Assembly (NCBI GenBank): GCA_946406115.1
Contig: OX291544.1
Coordinates: forward strand, 21,221,521-21,285,520
DNA: 64,000 bases
From: Apoda limacodes
Taxonomy: Eukaryota; Arthropoda; Insecta; Lepidoptera; Limacodidae
Direction of reading: 5' to 3'
The position numbers and the translations under genes are program-made. Below are positions 45,910 through 56,400 of the stretch, piece by piece. A model generated the notes under the pieces. It had not been told where the DNA came from. It ran no database searches and worked only from the letters and a program-made list of their open reading frames with translations. The number at the start of each line of letters is the position of its first letter. The stretch's first letter is position 1.

Positions 45910-46650
45910 CCTTTGGGGTGGCTTCTCGAATACCATTACGACTTTATAATTTCACTTAGGGGTTGTTAACGGGTTGTCAACAGGCTCTTTATGCAATTAC
46001 TAAACTTATCGGTCAGTCTGTGGTGCATTCTTAAGTGTTATTGAGAGGGTTGTGTAATTTACGTAAGGGCCAGGCCGCGAGTATATTCGTTTTTATCTAT
46101 ATATATATATTCAATCTGTTAGTTCATCCGTATGGTGACCTTTCATATTACATTACAGTTTTATAACTTCGCTTAAGAGATCGATAGCTAGTCTACTAAT
46201 AATTTATCTATGTACTTAATAGGTCCGCTTGTCTCCCTAATGCCTTATATATGTTGTTATTAGTTCCGACCTTCACTTAAGCGCAAGCTAGAGAACTGGT
46301 GACAGGTTAGTTGTGTAGGTTATAGGTTAATTAAGGGATCAATAGCGTACCTGCTAATAATTTATTTAGTTATTAAATAGGTCTGTCTGTCTCTTAAATG
46401 ATTTTGTTATATTATAAGTGTATAAATTTAGTTAAGGGGAAGCCAGTGAGCTTATTAGTGGTTAGTACTTTCATATGTCTAAGGGTTCTTCCTTTTAAGG
46501 TGATTTTCCTACATTACTATGAGGTTACAAGTTTACTTAAGGGCAAGATAACTAGTGTATCGATGGACTACTTACCGTTTAAGAGTTCTCCTTTAAGGCG
46601 ATTTCATACATTACTATAGGATTACGACTTCACTTAAGGGGTATGCGGTC
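45910..46650 (+). repeat. degenerate ~100-bp tandem repeats inside the right LTR
   Basis: Copy of the tandem set at 33900-34640. Confidence 0.6.
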
Positions 46651-47266
46651 ATAGTCGTTATAACTTCAAGGCCTATCGTGTTCGAGGGGTAACCGTGTTA
46701 TTACGAGACATGTTCGGAGTTGTAAGGAGGTAGCTAGGCTGGTGAATAGGGTGACTTAGGCTAGGGTACTTCGACTACGTTAGGATAATAAATCGCATAT
46801 ATTTTAATCTGAAACTCGCATTTAGTAATTTAAATTCTGGTCTAATGCTAATCAGGACTTAGTGGTTCTGCGGTTAAGGATTAGTTATAGGCCATTGCTT
46901 TTAATGTAGGTATAATGTAAAATTAGGGTTTTGATTTTGTTCTTTCACACCTGGGACTGATTGAATCCATACCTCTTAGGATCTGGGGTTATTATCGGTC
47001 ACAACGAGGGGTCCAAATAGACGATTACGCCATTAGACGATTACAGCCAAATAATAATATTAATTCTCTGCATAGCTTTCTTTAATAATAACATTAATAA
47101 CGGTTACAAAATATCATTAATGTTTAATAATAATAAAGGCAACAATAATATGTTAGGATTACGTACGCCATCACGTATTCAAATTGGCGACTACGTCAGT
47201 ATACTCCACGTGAGTTCAAATAAATAATTTTATTATTTATATTATGTGAAGGGGGGGGTTTCTACA

Positions 47267-47335
47267 AAGTCCTGGCTCGAGGTTAATCTTTTGACTGCAT
47301 CTTTGATATGAAAGTATTTATTTATATTGATGATA
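47267..47335 (+). mobile_element. 3' fragment of SINE family A, target of the giant element
   Basis: AAGTCCTGGCTCGAGGTTAA and the TTTGATATGAAAGTATTTAT tail match the SINEs at 5481-5550 and 59281-59347. With the left flank AGGATCAAGT (29803-29812), the empty site would read AGGATCAAGTCCTGG, one base from the B-box region AGGTTCAAGTCCTGG. The first four bases are the right copy of the target duplication. Confidence 0.65.
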
Positions 47336-48539
47336 TAATATAATAAAGATATTTTAAAGTTTTCATCTATTTGAAAAATATCCGCCACAAGTCGCAGGAA
47401 AATGCTAGTATTTTATATAAAAGTGTAAACAAAGAGTAAAGTAACTGACTGATATATCAACACACAGCCTAAACTGCGACTTGAAATTTCGTACAGAGGG
47501 TTCTGTTATAACGTTGGCGAGGACTGAGCAAAGATTTTGCAAAATTAATACCCTAATGGGCTAAAATGGGAATTCGATTCGAAATTCGAAATTCGAAGTT
47601 TGTATGGAAATCTTTGATTTTTAAAGCTAAATAAATACATTAAAATTAGTATTTGGCCATTGGTTGACAATTAAGATTAATGTATTTACCGTTATTGAAA
47701 AATCCCCTAGGAGTCAATAATTAAGTAAGTAATTTTTTTTTTTTATGAGAACCCCGATATTTTTGTAGGTATGTAGAACCATAAACAGTTAGCTTTCTTT
47801 TCTTTAAAAGTCTAAGCGAACGAAGTCACTGGATTATTGAATCTCATGTGACATAAGATCCGATAAGGCAACTTTTATCTTTTTAAGCTTCTTCTTTATT
47901 TCTCTAATTAGGGTAAATTTTGGTTTCCGTACGTACGTTGCCTTAGGTGGGTATGTCAACCCCACTCTACCATATGTTAGAACATTTTATCCTACCGAAA
48001 AAATCATTTCAAGATCAAATATGCAATAACAGTGCCATCTTAAATTCTCTACGTTTTCGCCAACACGGCAAATTAATTTTTCTTAAAAACAAAATAGATA
48101 AAAGATACATAATTAGTAAATAATAGTAATAAGTTTCTTAAAGTCTCATTGAAGCCATACTGAATTATAATAGTTCATAGTTAATTAATTCTATGAGATC
48201 TAAATTATATATGTCGCCATATAAATGTCTTTAGAAAAAAAACACTGCTATAGCTAGGGTTGCCAGTCGTCCCGTATGTACGGGACTGTCGCCAAGTTTG
48301 AGAGCCTTGTCCAGTATTGCTATTTTGTCCCGTTTTTTGTTAAAATACGCGAATGCAGTAAGACGACTGTCGCAAATCGTCACATTTATAAAACATTTTA
48401 TTGAGTTGCACCCAAAATATCATTATATAAAACTTATTGAATTGCACCCAAAATATATTTATTTAAAATCGTACTCAGACTGCATCTTAAACTGCCCGTA
48501 TCAGTTCCCAATAATTATATAAACCCTAGATAGCTAATG
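47336..48539. other. AT-rich stretch with repeat traces
   Basis: Around 48255-48300 there is AGGGTTGCCAGTCGTCCCGT with an internal short inverted repeat (CCCGTATGTACGGG). 48410-48470 carries a local duplication of TTGAATTGCACCCAAAATAT-like units. The plus-strand frame at 48298-48522 is not convincing. Confidence 0.4.
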
Positions 48540-48960
48540 ATAGTAGGCAATTAAACCATGAAGAAGCAGTAAGAAATCCCAAAAAGCAGTCGATAATTAT
48601 ATCTTGGTATGACTCTTGACAAATTTGCGCTGGAAACCTCATGTCAAAAAGAAAAGAAAGATAAAAGGGTAGCATTAGGAATTCTCTACAAGTAAATAGA
48701 ATGACTGCTAGGGGGATTCTCTGTACTAAGCATATAAAGTAGAATATTATTGTCGTAATGTTGTTTTGTATATACGGTGTACAGCTTTGACACTGTGTAA
48801 AAATAATATTAAATTCATATTAGGTATAAAGTACTTACTAAGATTAAAGATATTGTTAATGGACCATGGTACATATAAGAAATGAGGAATCGAGTTGAAT
48901 GCCAAAGACTAGTAAATAGTTTCTTTTGGCATCTCACTGCAAGCCAAAGAAAATACCTAG
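48540..48960 (+). pseudogene. Jockey-like reverse transcriptase C-terminal remnant
   Basis: In shifting frames the translation reads YLGMTLDKFALETSCQKEKK with RVALGILYK, then VQL-like sequence, then WTMVHIRNEE or, shifted, PWYIRNE near 48860-48885. The order (KYLGMTLDK.L.W..H......R.....LGR.S.LS....G.QLW........NAPWYIRN) is that of Jockey-clade ORF2 downstream of the polymerase. There are many stops. Confidence 0.6.
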
Positions 48961-50139
48961 CTTAATGTAAAGTCAGTTTGTCTGCTGTAGGGGAATAATT
49001 TTTACTTTTAACAATATATTTGATTTATGGATTATGTTAGTCATATACAGGAAAGTTAGATCTATATATGTTAATAAGTAAGCATAGGATTTTTGCTAAA
49101 GGTGACCAAGCTTACGGGAAGGTTGATTACCTCCTCAGTGGGATTAAAAAAATGATTTTTTGCAGGTGAAGTCACGAGTCAAAGCCAGTGTCTAATACTG
49201 TTAAAAAAATATATTTAAAAACTGTTTATATTGACATTACAATTTATTCCTAAATTTTTTGTTATTATTTTGTATCAAACAGTTGTAAAAAGTTTCTACG
49301 TTACTTTTGTATTAATTGTTTTTTACCCAACTGCCAAAAGGAGGGTTATGTGTTTTTTTTGGTGTATGAATTAATGCAAGGATTTTAATTTTTTTTTGAT
49401 TTGACGATTTAATGAGGTGTCGTTAGATTCGACTTGATTCTGGAAGTGCTATCATATATCGGCTATATGAAGTCAGTATATAACAAATATGGCGGCCATA
49501 GCTAGTCAAAAACCGACCCAAACTGATACTTTATTCTTTTTTAAGGGGCATTCTTTGTCATTATGTTAAATACTGCCAAACAAAATTCAAGATTTTAGGA
49601 CTTGGTTTTCGCTTTTTAGTTTTTTAGCTGGCAGGTGTTTTGATTTCTTAATGATAATTTTTCTCAATAAAGTCCCATTTTTGATTGCCTTAATTTTTTT
49701 TCTAGTTATTATTAGAGTCTACCACACAGCACAAAATATAAAGATTCTTAATTTGAATTGTTTGTTTTCGACATTTGTGGTAGCTTATGCCTCAAGTTAA
49801 GTGCCGACAATTATAAACGATATACTATATGAGCTGGCATAATTAATATGGTTGCTTGTTTCTTCCTTGAAGTTTTTCGCGCCTGATGAAATATATCGAT
49901 GACTAATCTACCTTCTTAGGTTAAGTCATAAACTATCGATATATCAGTAGGAAACCCCATTGACTAGGATCTAGGATGGCATCTAGTGTTAGTTAAAAAA
50001 AAGATGTTTTCCTGCAATGTGAGTATTTTTTTTAAGGCTCTTTAGAATAACTATTTTGTAACAATTAACGAAATTACAAATATGCTGGTTTATTCTAGGA
50101 ATATTGAGATTTTAAAAAAATATAGAAAATGGTTATTTA
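48961..50139. other. AT-rich stretch with a short family trace
   Basis: TTTTTACCCAACTGCCAAAA at 49322-49341 marks the same unassigned repeat family as at 12288. A pair of short inverted blocks around 49885-49945 (ATATATCGATGACTAATCTA and AACTATCGATATATCAG) may be a small MITE. No gene. Confidence 0.4.
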
Positions 50140-50840
50140 CATTGACTTAGAAGCCTAATTTTTTTACAAATTTAAGTAAACATAGACTTTAGTATTTGAT
50201 ATTTATTTTAACTTGATATCTCCACACGTTCTTGAGTATAAGGATCTTGACAGACGAACACACAAACCTTTTTTTTAATATGTTATAACTACAAATTAAC
50301 AATTTTTTTTCTATATTTGTGAGAAGACGTATGACCTTGCTTCTTGTCAAATTTCATGATTCTTGAACAACGGGAAGTACCCCATAAGTTTAAATTTGTG
50401 AATGCTAAATTATGCGACACAAATGGCTGTATTTCTGTCGATTTTTTTATTACTTTAACTTAGAAGCTTGAGTTTTTTACGGCTTCAAGGGACTATAGAT
50501 TTTAGTATTTGAAATTAATTGCAACTTGATACCTACACTCGCGACTGCGAAAAGCCTGTTTGTCCAGACGGACAGGTTTTTTTTTTCCTTTTTGAACGGA
50601 ACCCTAAAATAGCTTTTGTCAGCGGCACCGCCTTTGCTACATTTGGTTATCCTACGGCAAACTATGAAAGAATTTTCGTTAAAGCAAGCTATAGTTGTAT
50701 CTGCAAGAATCAGAATATAATAATTCCTGCAAAAACTTTTGAATTCAGGATAACTATATAATGTGCGAATTGGACTTGCGCACTGATGGTTCTGTAACAC
50801 TACATAATGCAGGAGATCAACTCGCACTTGACCGGGGTTT
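50140..50840 (-). repeat. interspersed repeat, family B (long copy, opposite orientation)
   Basis: Contains the inverse of the internal units seen at 26106-26670: GATTCTTGAACAACGGGAAG with TACCCCATAAG, and AGGGACTATAGATTTTAGTA. It also has GGAACCCTAAAAT at about 50598 and ends ACTCGCACTTGACCGGGG near 50835. The overlapping frames on both strands (50477-50827, 50519-50761) are translations of the repeat. Confidence 0.6.
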
Positions 50841-51844
50841 TATTATTAGCTGTTTGACTATAGAGCATACAATATAATTATTTTAAGTTTGATTTTTTTT
50901 ATGTATAGGGTTATACTTTCAAAAGCTTCTTTACAATAGAGCAGAAACACGTAAATTTTATTGGTGCACCTTAAAATTTTGCTTTTTGTTTTTTTTTATT
51001 ATTTACTATATATTTAAACATATTATTTGGAAATTTAACATTTCTATCTACATTGGCCTAAAAGATAGAGCCTTTTAAAGTTCGGGCGGACAGGCAGCAA
51101 AGACTTAGTTATAGGGCTTCGTTGGTACCCTTTAAGTACGTTACCCTAAAAAGGAGTGAAATGGGCTCAAACCAGGATTTTTTATCAAATCAAAGTGAAC
51201 TTAGTTTTCACGTCTGTCAGTTTATCTCGTAAAACACGATCATTAAATTTCAGTCGGACAACTGAACGCGTCCGAAGAAATCCTTGCCCAAAAAAACTGT
51301 CATTTGGGTGTGATATGGCCTGTAGGGGATTATAGATACGACGACTGGAAATTTCTATAGAAAAATACCAAATTATGGAGTCACGGGGACCTACTAGCAT
51401 TCAATATCCTAGTTTAGGGTTCTCAAAATTTCGTTACATAAAAATATATGGACAGACGTACAAGCTTGTTAGTTCCGTTCCGTTGAATATTATGGTCTTC
51501 CCGCATTCCTAACATTATCTACCCCAAGTTTAGGAATCGAAGGCGTGACATTTCTAGTTTAGTTCCTCACATTACGTACTATTTATTACAACTATTTTTA
51601 AAATACAATCTATTTTAGCTCCGGGCTATTTTGAGTAGCAGGAAGGGGAAACCTACCAGTATCGTAAGTTGAAATTCTGGTTGCAGTCATGGAACAAAAG
51701 TGTGTTAACGTAATTTTTTATTTTAAGACCATTTTTAGAATCTGGACTACAAGGATTTTGAGACAATAGAATTCACTACCTATGTGATTTATTTGTTTAT
51801 GACGCAATAAATGTTCCTGTGTTGGTCTATTCTACATCAAAATA
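50841..51844. other. AT-rich stretch, nothing recognised
   Basis: The minus-strand frame at 51185-51400 has no motif. Possible decayed family B traces (CGGGCGGACAGGCAGCAAAG near 51082) were seen. Confidence 0.35.
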
Positions 51845-52020
51845 AATCCATACTAATATTATAAATACGACAGTAAGTTTGTTTGTTGATTTGTTTGTTC
51901 TGAGCATCCAACAGAAGTGAAATTAGGCACAGAAATAGTTCAAGAGACTGAGAATAACAAGACTATTCCGAAGAAATAACTCAAGCCAAATTCACGTGGG
52001 CGAATTGTAAGCTATATCAA
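51845..52020 (+). mobile_element. RTE- or SINE-type repeat fragment
   Basis: CATACTAATATTATAAATAC followed by AGTTTGTTTGTT and, later, ATTCACGTGGGCGAATTGT is the layout of a repeat very common in Lepidoptera. A longer relative is at 61365-61680. The class name is from memory. Confidence 0.5.
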
Positions 52021-52294
52021 ACATACTTACTTATCAAGGACTTACCATAGAAATCATAATATCATAAGTGTCTAAATATATAAAACCGTCACTGATAGAA
52101 TGATAATCACCTTACAGTATGAACCAGAGGTGATGGAGACGCGACGTTTTGAGGGTCGCTTTCTTTCTTAGTGTATAGTATCAATAAGAAAATCATTTAA
52201 AAAAATCGTGGGATGTAAAACAATTCAGGGATAAATTTAAGCTAAAAGTATCAAGTATCTCGAGCATTGATAGTTGTTGTTTCTATAGAAATTA

Positions 52295-52385
52295 ACTAAA
52301 AAAACCGGCCAAGTGCGAGTCGGACGCGCGCACTGAGAGTTTCGTACCTACCACTATTGTATTTACGTAATTTACAAACACAAAA
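52295..52385 (+). repeat. interspersed repeat, family B (end fragment)
   Basis: AAAAACCGGCCAAGTGCGAG, then GTTTCGTACCTACCACTATT; compare 18953-19030. Confidence 0.6.
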
Positions 52386-52526
52386 AAACAAAAAGTGTGC
52401 TGATCAGCGGTCACCCATCCAATTACTGACCAAGCTCAACGTTGCTTTAAAAATAAAGCTTAAACATTTTAGTATTCAGAATGATATAATTTTATTTTTC
52501 TATAATGTTACATCGCACATAAACTA

Positions 52527-53425
52527 TACACACCGGCACAATTAGCGGAACACAAAAAAAGGATTTGAACGAATGGCAGCAGGTTCTCTGTACTGATGAG
52601 TGCAGAGTTCTTTTAAAACAGATCGATGGGAGACAGCGAATATGGAGACGCAAAGGAGAACGCCACATACAGTCTAATTTTGAACACACAGTGGCTTATG
52701 GTGGCGGCTCGATTATGGTTTGGGGAGGGATATGTTTCGGAGCTCGCACGGAGTTAGTGATAGTCACAGGAGGGACCATGACAGCAGATCGATACATCAG
52801 AGACATTTTAGAAGAACACGTTGTACCATTTGCCCCATTTATTGGTGATGATTTTATTCTAATGCAAGATAGTGCTCGTGCTCATAGTGCACAATCGGTA
52901 CAGGCATATCTGAGCCACGTAGGTATACCGGTGATGCAGTGGCCAGCAAATTCCCCCGATATGAATCCGATAGAGCATGTCTGGGACTTGCTAAAAAGAA
53001 GGGTTAAATCCAGAATGCCACCCCCCAACAATCTGAATGAACTTGGAAACGCAATACTTGAGGAGTGGGAGCGGTTGCCTCAAGAAATCATCGATAACAT
53101 AATCTGTAGCATGCCCAGACGAATGGAAACCGTAATCAGAGCAAGAGGGGGAAACACTCGTTATTAATTATGCTTTAATTTTATTGTTAAATCATTTAAT
53201 GCTTTTTTTTTTAATTTTTTATGATGGCTCATAATCATCTAAAAATTTCACTTATTTCAAATTTCTTTATTTTTCAATAAAAAATAACGAAGACTTTTCA
53301 AAGTCGTTGTTAAAAGATGTTAATCAATTTGTTATTTTGTGTCTAATTACATTTTCGTCAAATATATGTGTTATTATCTCATAGTCTCACTTTTTTTTCT
53401 GTTCCGCTAATTGTGCCGGTGTGTA
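52527..53425 (+). mobile_element. Tc1-like transposon, 899 bp, ends intact
   Basis: Left end TACACACCGGCACAATTAGC then GGAAC; the right end is its reverse complement (53401-53425). TA dinucleotides flank both sides (52525-52526 and 53426-53427), the Tc1/mariner target duplication. The interior is almost filled by a transposase fragment. The element is short for an autonomous Tc1 (about 1.3-1.6 kb) because the coding sequence for the N-terminal DNA-binding domain is missing. Confidence 0.88.
52565..53167 (+). CDS. Tc1-type transposase, catalytic domain only
   Basis: The 200-residue frame starts within a few bases of the left inverted repeat. It carries the DDE triad: D11 (LCTDECR), D102 (LMQDSARAHSA) and E137 (NSPDMNPIEHVWD). 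The spacing of 34 residues between D102 and E137 is the D34E signature of Tc1. The GGGSIMVWGGIC block and the C-terminal region (to RGGNTRY) are intact. The paired helix-turn-helix domain that binds the inverted repeats, normally about the first 110-120 residues, is absent, so the protein cannot bind its ends specifically. The start at ATG 52573 or at the first codon of the frame is uncertain. No internal stop or frameshift, so the deletion may be recent. Confidence 0.85.
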   Translation: MNEWQQVLCTDECRVLLKQIDGRQRIWRRKGERHIQSNFEHTVAYGGGSIMVWGGICFGARTELVIVTGGTMTADRYIRDILEEHVVPFAPFIGDDFILMQDSARAHSAQSVQAYLSHVGIPVMQWPANSPDMNPIEHVWDLLKRRVKSRMPPPNNLNELGNAILEEWERLPQEIIDNIICSMPRRMETVIRARGGNTRY

Positions 53426-53427
53426 TA

Positions 53428-56400
53428 TATTTAATACCTGTTTTTCACAAGTACCAAATTCATCTCAGTCCCTTTTAATGGAATTTTTACGGAATTTTAA
53501 ATTTTCCGACTACATTTTTTAAGTTGGTCATCTATTTTTCATTAAGTTGTAAAGCCTACTTAGCTTTATAGTTTTCATTTTAATTTCGTTATATATGCAA
53601 CTACCATAATTTTTTTCACACACTCAAGTACAGCCATCTAGCTGGGGTATTATGGGACAGACGAGAAAATAAAAAATTCACAGATCACATGTAGGGGGAG
53701 GTACACTAAAAAATTTTTTTTATTCTTTTATTTTACAACTTTGTTGGCCTAATGAATATGTATTCCTTTAAAAATTACAGCTTTCTAGTACTAATGGTCG
53801 CTGATTTATGCTGCGGACAGACAGACAGACCGACGGACATGGCGAGACTATAAGGGTTCCTTGTTTACTACGGAACCCTAATGGCATAACATAACATAAA
53901 TGAATTTTCCTTTACGTCCTAACAGCGCAAGCATCGGATTGACTTGATTTATGGCATTTATTCGATTTGTTGTAGCGTGGAGGAGTAACAAAGAAGTGAG
54001 CTAGTTAGAGTTAGTTCTTTGCGGTGATATAAATAGAAAATAAACAATTTTTTTTTTGTCTTAATCTATTATATAGAAAATGAGATATACTTACTGCTGA
54101 ACATATTCAATACCACTATTTACAATTTTATTTAGATAACTCCTTAGATTCTAGTATTGTATTTCAGTAGGTATTTTTATCTTATTAACATCTACAGTAA
54201 ATCTCATCACCTTGCTATGTCATAGTTTTCGGCCTCTTTTATTGTAAATATTTATAATTTATGTCGATGATCTATCTTATCGCTCATCCAGCAAGCTGTT
54301 TTAAATTACATAATAGATGCTCGATAAGATCCATTTAAATATATACCAAACTTAATTAATCGAAGTTTTTTCTTTTTATTGTCTACTACTATAGTTAAAA
54401 TATTTGAATAGTAGTTATTTTATTTTTTTAATAGTATAATATTAAAAATAGTTAAGTGAATATAGTAGTTTCTTTCATTTCCTGTAGGAAAGATATGTAT
54501 GGTCCCACACAAAAAAAACATACCATAAAACTATTCTTCAAAGTGCATTATATGTCAACTTTAATATAGAGCATACTTTTAATTTCTTAGACCAAGGTCC
54601 ATAGACTTTTGCCCACTCTCCTATCATAATTCTAAGCCAGCGAAAAGTGCCTCTGGGTTTTAATTTATTTGTGAATGCTAAAATATGCAAATGGCCATAT
54701 TTTTGAATGCGTTGTCTTAGATTCTTAATTTTATTTCTTTAGGGGTAGTTTTAGGGTGCCCTTTGGCTGCTTTCAAAACTAATTTTCGAAACCAGTTTTC
54801 ATAAAAGAAAAACATTACTTCAACCGTAACCCGGTTCCCAAATAAGAACATAACCTCGTTTTACGGAACCATTTACTAAAAAAAAAAAAACAAAATATAA
54901 CTAGTTTCGAAACTATTTCCGAAACTGGGAACTCCTTACTTTTTCGGTGACGCTTTTCTCCTAAACTAAGACTAACAAAAACAATACTTGACTATCTTTT
55001 TGTCAATGTAATCAAGATTTCTTGTTTACACCAATTCTTCATTTTTTGATACTTTTGATAAAATAGTTAATGGCGAAATTTTGGGCAAAGGGAAGGAAAC
55101 AAGTTTTTTTTAAAGTATTTTTAAGTTAGTTTCGCAAACAGCTTCGGTCACACCCTGTTGTTGAACTTTCACTATTCAGCCTATAGACAAGTTGCGTTAA
55201 GTTATACAAAACTAAGCTTTATAAATACCTTGTTATTGGTGTGATCGTACAGTGATAGGCACTTTACCCACAAGCCAGTTTAAACCATTTTTTTTATAAT
55301 TTCAGGTCACGCAAAAAATATCGTTTTATGCAAATTACTCAGCGTTTTAATGCACGTTAATAAATAACTTACGGCCGGGCCCTTGTTTGTGTTTGTAAGG
55401 AAATACACGTTTCTTTCCAAATCTCTTATTTTAATATATTTTTTTTCTATTGTCGTGGGATTTTTTTTTTTTAGACAAAAATTTTTAATTTACAGACAAT
55501 TATTCTCAGAAAATTAAGGAGCTGGTGACCTGGTCGATATCGTGTTGTTACATTATTATAAGATTTTTTATTTCTTTGAGACATGGAATTCCAAAAAAGT
55601 TTTGTAGAAAAATCTGTTCACTGATGTGTTCCTCTTTTTCTCAGCCTACGTATGTACGTTTCAGGCAACTCATGATAGATTTCACATGAAGATCTCGCAA
55701 TTTCAATTTATTTATTCCTTATAATAAAATTGTAAGTTTGAGGGTAGCGTGTAATGTATATATTAATGTCATATTTTGTTTTCACATAGGTTATATGTAA
55801 TAAGTACAGTCAGAAGCAATAATACATGCATAGCTGAGGCATAGGATCAAAACAGCATGCAATCTATACTCACTCACTGACACATTTGTATTACCATTTG
55901 TCAATAATATCTGCCTTAAACAATGTTCAGTTCAAAATATTTCATTCGATACCACCTTATCTTAGGATAAGAGTGACTGTAGTAGTATGTAGCGACACAA
56001 TCTTGACATTTGTAGCATAGTAGTCTATACACTCAAATCACCTTTATCGTCTAAGGGACTCGGGTTCTATTTTTAATACCTGCCTTTTTGTTCGTAGTGA
56101 TAATGCCTACAAAACGAAACCGTGTGCGTAGCCATCGGTAACTTGCATGATATTATCAAAAATATTTAAATATTTTGGAAAAATTTAATTTTGTATTGAC
56201 GATTTCAAATCAAACTTTTCAAAAATTTTAATTTCGTTATCAAATTTGCCAATCCATATGTGTGAGTGATTAGATCTGCTGGCGTATGCCATGAGATCTG
56301 GATTTCTTTATGTCACGTTACTGTACGCCCGTCGTTTGGTATATCACAGTCTTTTAATTCTTCTATCGATTTAACTAGCTTAACCACCATTTACGGTTTT

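Larger units (their letters stand above)
29813..47266 (+). mobile_element. giant-LTR non-autonomous retroelement with hammerhead ribozymes (retrozyme-like)
   Basis: Two direct repeats of 5,444 bp enclose 6,566 bp. The repeats begin TGTAG and end CTACA, as LTRs do. The flanks are AAGT at 29809-29812 and AAGT at 47267-47270. A primer-binding site lies three bases after the left repeat and a polypurine tract ends next to the right one, so transcription is on the plus strand. No gag, protease, reverse transcriptase, RNase H or integrase motif was found in any frame, so it must be mobilised in trans. The two LTRs look identical in all blocks compared and carry the same short ORFs at an offset of 12,010, indicating a very recent insertion. 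A hammerhead ribozyme fold is present in each LTR. Plant LARDs have comparably long LTRs and plant retrozymes have hammerheads in short LTRs; this element combines both traits in an insect. Family assignment beyond LTR order is not possible from the sequence. Confidence 0.9.
41823..47266 (+). repeat. right LTR, 5,444 bp
   Basis: Same length and, in every block compared, the same sequence as 29813-35256 at an offset of 12,010. It carries the same internal features: promoter-like block 42490-42718, possible intron 42719-44021, hammerhead 44233-44309, tandem repeats 45910-46650, and end GGGGGGGGTTTCTACA. Confidence 0.92.

Noticed and set aside
30218..46619. ORFs of 63-105 aa in both LTRs (for example 33236-33553 and 45246-45563)
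   Set aside because: They are duplicated only because the LTRs are duplicated. Several are on the minus strand, with no recognisable motifs or codon pattern.
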